A stretch of 64,000 bases of DNA from Subsaxibacter sp. CAU 1640 (GTDB lineage Bacteria > Bacteroidota > Bacteroidia > Flavobacteriales > Flavobacteriaceae), in the NCBI RefSeq assembly GCF_023156585.1, contig NZ_JALNMI010000004.1, positions 62,001 through 126,000 of the forward strand. Direction: 5' to 3'. Each line of letters begins with the position of its first letter. Position 1 is the stretch's first letter. Made by a program: the position numbers and the translations under genes. Below the pieces are notes generated by a model. That model saw nothing but the letters and a program-made list of their open reading frames with translations. It searched no databases and had not been told where the DNA came from. Below, piece by piece: positions 7,936 through 13,841 of the stretch.

Positions 7936-8577
7936 ATGAACGAACTAAATCAAATCGAGAAAATAAAAATCAAGCTTGAGAAAGTTAGAATTTTAGATTT
8001 AGAATTTCAAGAATTTGGTGCAAGTTCTCACAAATATCAAATTAACAAACCAGCTACTGAAAAAGAAGTTGAGAAATTCGAAATTAAATATGGGATTGAA
8101 CTTCCAAAAGGTTACAAACAATTTTTATTAGAAGTTGGAAATGGTGGTTTAGAATATGAAGAGAACGGAAATCTTAAACCTGCTGCTGGACCATATTACG
8201 GAATATTTGAATTATTTGATAGCGCAGAAATATTTACTGAATCCTACGCTTTAAGACAAGAAGTTTTTTTCAACTCAAATATAACAGAAAGTTATTGGAG
8301 AAGTATTACTTGGGATAAATTTGATTTAATATCAGATGAGGAATTTGATCAGTTGTATAATAAACTCCTTTCTGGAATTATGATTATCGGCTATGGTGGT
8401 TGTTCTAACTATCAAGGTTTAATTTTAAATGGAAAAGATAAAGGTAAAGTTATATATGTTTACGATGAAATAGAATACAAACCACATATAGCTGATGAAG
8501 GTTATTTTCTAGATTGGTATGAATCTTGGCTTGATAAAATAATAGAAAAAAATAAAACTACAGCTAACAATGTATAA
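7936..8577 (+). CDS. SMI1/KNR4 family protein
   Basis: A SUKH-fold (SMI1/KNR4) domain: the N-terminal helix motif PATEKEVEKFEIKYGIELP-like, then GYKQFLLEVGNGGLE near residues 60-75, and the late GGCSNYQGLIL strand with VIYVYDE. Many members neutralise contact-dependent or polymorphic toxins, others are general scaffold proteins; no toxin gene is adjacent. The reading frame runs through the R'' box (8559-8568) and ends at TAA 8575-8577 inside the attC. The cassette boxes match 10/10. Confidence 0.85.
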   Translation: MNELNQIEKIKIKLEKVRILDLEFQEFGASSHKYQINKPATEKEVEKFEIKYGIELPKGYKQFLLEVGNGGLEYEENGNLKPAAGPYYGIFELFDSAEIFTESYALRQEVFFNSNITESYWRSITWDKFDLISDEEFDQLYNKLLSGIMIIGYGGCSNYQGLILNGKDKGKVIYVYDEIEYKPHIADEGYFLDWYESWLDKIIEKNKTTANNV

Positions 8578-8756
8578 CCGCAATTACGGCGGATTCGACT
8601 GCGTCCGACACGAGCACGAAGTGCGAACTGGCGAAGCAAAGTCCTCACAAATTGTATATCTTCGGTTCACGGCACACATGAGCACTAAATGCGAACTGCA
8701 AGGGCAATTTTCAACCACATCGAGGATTCAGCGACGCTAAACCATAGCCCAGACCG
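8559..8756 (+). repeat. attC-like site 8 (long)
   Basis: The R'' box TACAGCTAAC is followed by AATGTATAACCGCAATTACG; the right arm is CTAAACCATAGCCCAGACCG (8737-8756). It contains the 33-bp block 8604-8636 shared with site 7. Confidence 0.75.
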
Positions 8757-8835
8757 TTAGAATAAATACTGATCACCAAATTGATTCACAATAAAAATGA
8801 AATTTTGATTTACACCCTATGAATAAAACTCTACC

Positions 8836-10146
8836 ATGAGATCAGACACTATTGACAAAATTTTGTTAAATCCAATCAGCCGGTTTATAAATAATTCAAC
8901 CACAAGTGGCATTGTATTATTTGCCACTGCCGTAATAGCACTGATTCTGGCCAACTCTCCTTTACAAAATGCTTATCATCAGTTTTGGGAGCACACTTTT
9001 TCAATAGGGTTTGATGAATATGTAGTGTCTAAATCTTTACACCATTGGATCAATGATGGGCTTATGTCTATTTTCTTTTTTGTGATAGGGCTAGAGCTCA
9101 AAAAGGAAATAATGATGGGTGAACTTTCAAAACCTAAAAATGCTGTTTTACCTATTTGTGCAGGGTTGGGGGGAATGGCAGTTCCGGCATTATTATATTT
9201 AATGCTCAATCCATCAGGAGAAACTTCTGCCGGATGGGGAGTACCAATGGCCACTGACATTGCATTTGCTCTTGGGATACTCTACATGTTAGGTGATAGA
9301 GTTCCTGTATCGTTAAAAGTATTTTTGACAGTACTATCTATTGTTGATGACCTAGGTGCAGTGCTGGTAATTGCCCTTTTTTATACATCAGACATTTCTT
9401 TGACGAGCTTATTATTTGGACTGGGTTTTCTTGTTGTTCTTATTGGTGCTAATTTATTAGGAGTACGCAGCGTGATTTTTTATGGAATAGTAGGAATTGG
9501 TGGTTTGTGGATGGCTTTTTTACTTTCGGGCGTTCATGCCACTGTTGCAGGGATCTTGGCAGCCCTTACTATTCCGGCAAACGTAAAGATCGAAGACAAA
9601 AAATTTGTGATAAAAATGAATGCCCTTACCAATGATTTTGAAAGGAGTACACCTAATAATGTTTCGCTTCTCTCCTACGAACAGCTGCACATTGTGGATA
9701 GGATAAGGTTTTATTCAAAAGCTGCGTTAACTCCCCTTCAGCGACTAGAGCACTCTATGGCACCGTTTGTGGCTTTTGTAGTGATGCCAATTTTTGCACT
9801 TGCCAACGCAGGCATAACTTTTTCTGGAGATTTTGCCCAAAACTTGTTTAGCAATGTTAGCCTGGGGGTAATAATGGGCCTTATACTAGGAAAGTTTATG
9901 GGAATTGTTACGATTTCAAAAATATTGGTCAAGCTAAAATTGGCCGTGCTTCCTGTTGGATTTCAATGGCGACACATTTATGGAACAGCTATGCTAGCAG
10001 GTGTTGGATTTACCATGTCCTTATTTATTACGGACCTTGCATTTATAGATTCGGCATATATTCTTCAAGCCAAAATAGGAATTTTTGTAGCTTCTCTGTT
10101 TTGTGGTATTGGTGGTTATTTAACATTGCGAAAAGCCCAAACATGA
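8836..10146 (+). CDS. nhaA: Na+/H+ antiporter NhaA
   Basis: The 436-residue polytopic membrane protein has the NhaA signature: MATDIAFALGILYMLGDRVP followed by VFLTVLSIVDDLGAVLVIALF, which holds the adjacent aspartates (VDDLG) that bind Na+ and protons. A loop of about 50 residues near 255-300 precedes the last helices, as in other Bacteroidota NhaA. It exchanges internal Na+ for H+ and serves salt and alkali tolerance. It lies between attC-like sites 8 and 9, so it appears to be cassette cargo, with an 80-nt leader that may carry its own promoter. Confidence 0.95.
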   Translation: MRSDTIDKILLNPISRFINNSTTSGIVLFATAVIALILANSPLQNAYHQFWEHTFSIGFDEYVVSKSLHHWINDGLMSIFFFVIGLELKKEIMMGELSKPKNAVLPICAGLGGMAVPALLYLMLNPSGETSAGWGVPMATDIAFALGILYMLGDRVPVSLKVFLTVLSIVDDLGAVLVIALFYTSDISLTSLLFGLGFLVVLIGANLLGVRSVIFYGIVGIGGLWMAFLLSGVHATVAGILAALTIPANVKIEDKKFVIKMNALTNDFERSTPNNVSLLSYEQLHIVDRIRFYSKAALTPLQRLEHSMAPFVAFVVMPIFALANAGITFSGDFAQNLFSNVSLGVIMGLILGKFMGIVTISKILVKLKLAVLPVGFQWRHIYGTAMLAGVGFTMSLFITDLAFIDSAYILQAKIGIFVASLFCGIGGYLTLRKAQT

Positions 10147-10180
10147 TAGATGCGCATGAATGAACCTAATTAAGGGCAAA

Positions 10181-10306
10181 GCCACTAACATTGTATAAGC
10201 GTAATGCGGGGTTAAGTGGTGGAATTAAACAGTTGAGATTTTGATACAAATCTGTACAAATTGAAAATAGAGTGCTTTGAAACCCATACTACGCTTATAC
10301 TTGACT
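10181..10306 (+). repeat. attC-like site 9
   Basis: The left arm CACTAACATTGTATAAGCGT (10183-10202) pairs with the right arm CATACTACGCTTATACTTGA (10285-10304), sharing GTATAAGCGTA. The R'' box GCCACTAAC agrees with the nhaA cassette start (8756) at only GTTAG, so the cassette may be chimeric. Confidence 0.65.
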
Positions 10307-10353
10307 GTTAGACAGCATTTGGAAATACAATTTGCAAGTTTAAGAACTTCACA

Positions 10354-10539
10354 TTACAAATCAACCCTTTGAGGATTATATAACTCGATTTCTCTTTCAA
10401 AGTAAACTTCTTCTTTTTCGTTTGGCTTATTTAACACGTCGCAATAGTAAACTTTTCGAGCAAAAAGCCTAACTTTTAAAGGCTTTCTTGGATTAATTTT
10501 TGTGCAGACTATGTCTCCTGATTTAAATACATTTTCCAT
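10354..10539 (-). CDS. Small hypothetical protein, 61 aa (YodC-like opening)
   Basis: The protein opens MENVFKSGDIVCTKINP, resembling the short beta-barrel YodC/DUF2158 type (FxxGDxVxxK), then has a basic strand, a YYCD stretch and an acidic tail. Its function is not known. It is last in a three-gene minus-strand run with the cupin and small basic genes, 8 nt after the cupin stop. Confidence 0.65.
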   Translation of the reverse strand: MENVFKSGDIVCTKINPRKPLKVRLFARKVYYCDVLNKPNEKEEVYFEREIELYNPQRVDL

Positions 10540-10547
10540 AATAAATT

Positions 10548-10886
10548 TTAATCATTTTTTACCGTTACGCAAAGCATTTTAAATGGCTGGTTTGCTTCAA
10601 TTGAACTTTCTGTATATCCAGGGATAAGTATTGAATCACCTTTCTGCAAAAAAGTTGAGTTATTATTAATGACTACCTCTGCTTTGCCTTCTGCTATATA
10701 CATAAACCTAGAAAAAGGGGACTTTTTAAAGGCTTGAACTTTTCCAAAATCAAAAAGTAGATATTGAATGACAACAGCATTTCTTATCAATATATTTTTA
10801 ACTACAATATCATTTGAGTTATAACCTAGGATATTTGAAAGATTAAATGAAATTGCTTCTTCGAAATCTTCATTGTTCATTCCCAT
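10548..10886 (-). CDS. Cupin-like protein, 112 aa
   Basis: The C-terminal half fits a cupin barrel: IAEGKAEVVINN, FLQKGDSILIPGY and the closing strand PFKMLCVTV. The usual metal-binding His residues of the first cupin motif are absent, so a metal-dependent activity is doubtful and a binding or regulatory role is more likely. I take ATG 10886 over a GTG three bases upstream. The start overlaps the stop region of the upstream small gene (TAGTGATG), indicating translational coupling. Confidence 0.7.
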   Translation of the reverse strand: MGMNNEDFEEAISFNLSNILGYNSNDIVVKNILIRNAVVIQYLLFDFGKVQAFKKSPFSRFMYIAEGKAEVVINNNSTFLQKGDSILIPGYTESSIEANQPFKMLCVTVKND

Positions 10887-10888
10887 CA

Positions 10889-11005
10889 CTATTCTGAATT
10901 TTGCTTTAACTTCCGCTTTAAAACTTTAGCAGCTCTTTTTTCTTTTACTGTTGTTGCCGCTGGTGTTTTATCATTTTTTTTCTTTCCCTTATTTTCTTTT
11001 GACAT
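10889..11005 (-). CDS. Small basic protein, 38 aa
   Basis: ATG 11005 opens a 38-residue Lys/Ala-rich peptide (MSKENKGKKKNDKTPAAT..., ending in LKQNSE) with stop TAG at 10889-10891, directly coupled to the cupin start. Its composition suggests a disordered nucleic-acid-binding tail. A promoter-like TACTTTTG lies 65 nt upstream. I infer that it is real from the coupling and the A-rich leader; no family is recognised. Confidence 0.55.
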   Translation of the reverse strand: MSKENKGKKKNDKTPAATTVKEKRAAKVLKRKLKQNSE

Positions 11006-11069
11006 CTTATTCTAAATTTTTTGATTAGTGAATAAGATACCACTAATAGCAGCTAGCTAGTTACATTAA

Positions 11070-11077
11070 CAAAAGTA
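11070..11077 (-). promoter_or_regulatory. Candidate TAnnTTTG promoter element
   Basis: TACTTTTG on the minus strand, about 65 nt before the start of the small basic/cupin operon, matches the Bacteroidota -7 consensus. Confidence 0.4.
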
Positions 11078-11208
11078 TAAGTTGTAGATATCACAGATTA
11101 TTTGACAAGGTTAGGATATCAGTCAATTATGTAAACATAGATTAATAGGCTGTAAACTTGATGGAAATAATAGTCTCAACTTTGTAGAAACAATAAAAAA
11201 ATTATATT

Positions 11209-11418
11209 ATGAACCATTTACAGATTAATGACGCCATAACCTTAAAAGAAAAGGGTACTAAACCAAATAAACAGGCACAACTTAAAACTCTTTTAAAACC
11301 AATAATTCAAAAAATTAGGTTTGCTATTAAGGATAAGCCGATACATTTAAACTTGGCTAAAAATGGAAGAAGTCAGATAAAATTTATACGAAAAATAAAA
11401 CCCATGAAATGGGAATAA
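11209..11418 (+). CDS. Hypothetical basic protein, 69 aa
   Basis: It starts at ATG 11209 after an A-rich leader typical of Bacteroidota. It is strongly basic (Lys-rich, ending KPMKWE), with no signal peptide or membrane span. An intrinsic terminator follows 4 nt after the stop, which supports it as a separate gene. It sits among stress-type genes. No family is recognised. Confidence 0.6.
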   Translation: MNHLQINDAITLKEKGTKPNKQAQLKTLLKPIIQKIRFAIKDKPIHLNLAKNGRSQIKFIRKIKPMKWE

Positions 11419-11421
11419 AAA

Positions 11422-11444
11422 AAGCAGACTTTTAAGTCTGCTTC
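11422..11444 (+). terminator. Intrinsic terminator
   Basis: AAGCAGACTT pairs with AAGTCTGCTT around a 2-nt loop, right after the stop at 11418. Confidence 0.65.
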
Positions 11445-11582
11445 TTAAAGCCAAATAAATTAATATTTGGTCTTCCCTAATTGATTAATAGCATTACAAA
11501 GATGGTTGTCAATGACCATAATTTCGTTACATAGTAAATACCTTTAGTTACAGATATTACTGATTTATAAATTTTTAATAAA

Positions 11583-11613
11583 AAAAGAGCAGATTATAAT
11601 AAACTGCTCTTTT
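11583..11613 (-). terminator. Intrinsic terminator of the CsbD-like gene
   Basis: AAAAGAGCAG (11583-11592) pairs with CTGCTCTTTT (11604-11613) with a T-run on the minus strand, 15 nt after the CsbD-like stop. Confidence 0.7.
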
Positions 11614-11627
11614 AATAAACTTTGGTT

Positions 11628-11882
11628 TTAATTAGACTGGTTTGATTTTGTAACTGTTGTGTAGTTTGATTTTAAAATCCCAACCACTTCGTCACGGCCT
11701 TTGTCAAGCTTATTCTCTAAACGTTTTATCAAATCTAATTCTTTACCGCTCTCAAATTTTACATCTTCTGATGTAAGCTTTGGAAACTTTTCTTTTAATG
11801 CTTTGGATTGTTTGTCCCAATCACCACTAAATTTAAACATTTCACTAGACTTTCTTTCACCTTCTTTGTTCTTGGTTTCCAT
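11628..11882 (-). CDS. CsbD-like stress protein, 84 aa
   Basis: The central part follows the CsbD pattern: GDWDKQSKALKEKFPKLT, then EDVKFESGKELDLIKRLE and KLDKGRDEVVGIL. CsbD-family proteins are small, helical and induced by general stress; the biochemical role is unknown. The N-terminal 20 residues are charged and disordered. A CATCTTTGTAT stretch about 45 nt upstream on the minus strand recalls the local promoter type. Its neighbours (AraC regulator, cupin) suggest a stress cluster. Confidence 0.75.
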   Translation of the reverse strand: METKNKEGERKSSEMFKFSGDWDKQSKALKEKFPKLTSEDVKFESGKELDLIKRLENKLDKGRDEVVGILKSNYTTVTKSNQSN

Positions 11883-11982
11883 AATTATGTATTTAACGTA
11901 CTGCTTACTTGCATTACTAATACAAAGATGAGGACTTATGTCTTAATGTCTGTTACACAAGTAGTTTATAAGATTACACATC

Positions 11983-12543
11983 TTACAGATTTTCTAGATT
12001 ACTTTTCCTTTTTTGACCAATTTTTTTGTAGTAAGAAGGAGTGTGACCAGTAATCTTTTTAAATTGGTTGGATAAATGAGCGACACTACTGTAATTTAAT
12101 TTATAAGCAATTTCGGTAAGATTGAGTTGGTTATAAAGAATCAATTCTTTTGCTTTTTCTATTTTGTGCTTAATTATAAAATGCTGAATTGTAATGCCTT
12201 TAACTTCAGAAAATAGATTTGATAAATAAGTATAATCATAGTCTAATTTTTCAGCAATGTAATCTGAATTATTAAGCTTTGGAATCTCTTCAGAATAATG
12301 AATCATATCTATAATGACATTTTTTATCCTATCTACAAGAATACTTTTGTTATCATCCATTAGTTCTAAACCAGATTTTGCCAAATTAGATTTTAGCACA
12401 TTCAGAAGTTCCTCGTTAATTTCTTCTTTTGTCTCAACCATACCTAATTCAATATTGGTGTGATATAGCCCAAGCTTTTCAAGTTCATTTTTAACCATAA
12501 GCTTACATCTTAAACTCACCATATATTTAATATAGATTTTCAT
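11983..12543 (-). CDS. AraC-family transcriptional regulator, 186 aa
   Basis: The C-terminal AraC DNA-binding domain is clear: KIEKAKELILYNQLNLTEIAYKLNYSS for the first helix-turn-helix and HLSNQFKKITGHTPSYYKK for the second. The N-terminal domain (about 90 residues, opening MKIYIKYMVSLRCKLMV) is the short type widespread beside stress and plasmid genes in Bacteroidota, with no sugar-binding cupin. I chose ATG 12543 over an upstream TTG at 12558. It may control the CsbD-like and cupin genes; that is inferred from position only. Confidence 0.88.
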   Translation of the reverse strand: MKIYIKYMVSLRCKLMVKNELEKLGLYHTNIELGMVETKEEINEELLNVLKSNLAKSGLELMDDNKSILVDRIKNVIIDMIHYSEEIPKLNNSDYIAEKLDYDYTYLSNLFSEVKGITIQHFIIKHKIEKAKELILYNQLNLTEIAYKLNYSSVAHLSNQFKKITGHTPSYYKKIGQKRKSNLENL

Positions 12544-12631
12544 ATCGAAATGAATCAATTAAAGGATTGAACTAAAGATAGGTTATAATTTATGATTAAT
12601 ACTAAAACTGAAAACTCATTTGAATAAAAAC

Positions 12632-12720
12632 GTTGCCTAACAAAGCATTTAATTTCAATAAAAAATTGTGGACAAAACGGATATTACTCATGTCTAACAT
12701 GAGGCAACTTACTAGAATCC
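12632..12720 (+). repeat. Possible attC left arm (GTTGCCTAAC AAAGC)
   Basis: GTTGCCTAAC at 12632-12641 is an R''-like box; its reverse complement agrees 8/10 with GTTAGACAGC at 10306, the boundary after site 9. A right arm is not visible. It could mark the end of a 2.3-kb multigene cassette. The evidence is weak. Confidence 0.3.
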
Positions 12721-12799
12721 GGTCTGCAAAGTCTCAGACCATAAAACATTAACCCCAAACAAAAAAAATCTTCAATAAAAAATAAAAAGTCATTTCCCT

Positions 12800-13009
12800 A
12801 GTGCGTTTCGTCAAAATTGTAGTGTGTTTTGTAAAAATTCGTTTGCGTGTTGGAAAAATCGAGGTGAGGGTTGTGAAAATCGAAATGCGTGTTGTCAAAA
12901 TTTAAATATTTTTAGTCAAAACTCAAATACGTAATGTCAAAACGCGAGTGCGAATTGTCAAAATGGATGTGAGCGTTGTCAAAATCCGTTTGTATTTTGT
13001 CACAGGGCT
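12800..13009. repeat. Array of ten 21-bp degenerate tandem repeats
   Basis: Ten consecutive units of exactly 21 bp, starting AGTGCGTTTCGTCAAAATTG at 12800. The conserved core is TTGTCAAAAT, and the other 11 positions vary strongly, yet no unit has gained or lost a base. An eleventh weak unit follows to about 13030. The array lies between the AraC gene and a beta-barrel gene in a 650-bp stretch without other genes. The phasing equals two helical turns. Confidence 0.85.
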
Positions 13010-13144
13010 TGTGTGTGAACAAACTGCTTAATTATCAAGTGTTTGCAAAATACGTTGTGATGGTGTTTTGGTGCTTTGTATTGGGAATGTTGCCGTATTT
13101 AATGCTATTATCCAATCAATCATCATTTTAAAACCCCACAAAAA

Positions 13145-13170
13145 AAGCCCCCTTTTCAGGAGGCTTCTTA
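13145..13170 (-). terminator. Intrinsic terminator of the beta-barrel gene
   Basis: AAGCCCCC and GGAGGCTT form an imperfect stem around TTTTCA, with an A-run at 13139-13146 that is a U-run in the minus-strand transcript. Confidence 0.55.
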
Positions 13171-13196
13171 ATAGCTGTATAGACAGTGTTTTTTTA

Positions 13197-13700
13197 TTAA
13201 AATTGATATCTGATACCTATCCCGATATCAAAATCAAGATTATCATCTCTATAATCGCTGTCGCCTAGTCCAAATTCTGGTCTAAAATCTAACGAAATCA
13301 TCAATGGGATGTCAAAATTATATTCAATACCTATATCACCAGCAAGGAACAAATAGGTATAATCGTCATCAAAACGGTCGTTGCCCACGCGGTAGTTATA
13401 GCTATAAGACGCAAGACCGGCACCAGGACCTACATACCAGTTAAAACCGCCGTCAATGTTCCAAACCCAGTGGTACAGACCGGCAAGCTTAAACCCGTCG
13501 TAGTTTTTTCCGTTGCGAAACCCTAGGTCAAACTCCAGTCGGTTGTTGTTGCTGCCCACGGCACGCTGGTACGACACCTCCGCACCAAAACCGTCGCTGT
13601 CTCCAAGGCGAAGACCTATGGCATTATCTGCAATTTCTTGCGCTGATACTAAAGCTGTAAAGCCAAAAAAGGCCATTGCTATCAATACTAGTTTTTTCAT
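13197..13700 (-). CDS. Outer-membrane beta-barrel protein, 167 aa
   Basis: A signal peptide (MKKLVLIAMAFFGFTALVSAQ, cleavage after SAQ) leads into alternating hydrophobic strands rich in Gly, Asp and aromatics, ending with the terminal Phe (GIGIRYQF) needed for BAM-dependent barrel insertion. The length fits an eight-stranded barrel. No ligand is known. The Asp-rich loops (RFDDDY, DSDYRDDN) would face outside and could bind cations, which is an inference. Confidence 0.85.
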   Translation of the reverse strand: MKKLVLIAMAFFGFTALVSAQEIADNAIGLRLGDSDGFGAEVSYQRAVGSNNNRLEFDLGFRNGKNYDGFKLAGLYHWVWNIDGGFNWYVGPGAGLASYSYNYRVGNDRFDDDYTYLFLAGDIGIEYNFDIPLMISLDFRPEFGLGDSDYRDDNLDFDIGIGIRYQF

Positions 13701-13841
13701 AATTTTTCGTTTTTAAGTTTTAACAAAAATACTTTTTTAACATTTTCGTATGAAGAAATATAACGTCAAAATTCTGTTAAAATTGAATCCTTTGGTTTAA
13801 TTTTAGCACAAACTTACTGTCTAACGCTTGCACTTTTTAGC

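Larger units (their letters stand above)
430..10310 (+). mobile_element. Integron-like gene-cassette array without integrase (CALIN-type)
   Basis: Eight or nine short, unrelated genes, all on the plus strand, are separated by imperfect inverted repeats whose outer boxes are of the RYYYAAC...GTTRRRY type. The box after a gene is complementary to the first bases of the same cassette: GTTACCCAAC 430 / 1022-1031; GTTACCTGC 1150 / 1565-1573; ATTAGCTATA 1855 / 3306-3315; GTTGTCAGT 4737 / 5191-5199; GTTAGGTGTC 5319 / 5771-5780; GTTACAAGC 7101 / 7684-7692; GTTAGCTGTA 7920 / 8559-8568. That is the relation expected when each cassette once existed as a circle with its own attC. No tyrosine recombinase or attI is visible, so either the integrase lies outside the window or this is a cluster of attC sites lacking one. 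IS110 interrupts the array at 5785-6982. Confidence 0.8.

Noticed and set aside
12800-13030. CRISPR array
   Set aside because: Units are directly adjacent at 21 bp with no unique spacers of constant length, and no cas gene is present.
13068-13268. 66-codon plus-strand frame running into the beta-barrel gene
   Set aside because: It overlaps the terminator and the 3' end of a well-supported minus-strand gene.
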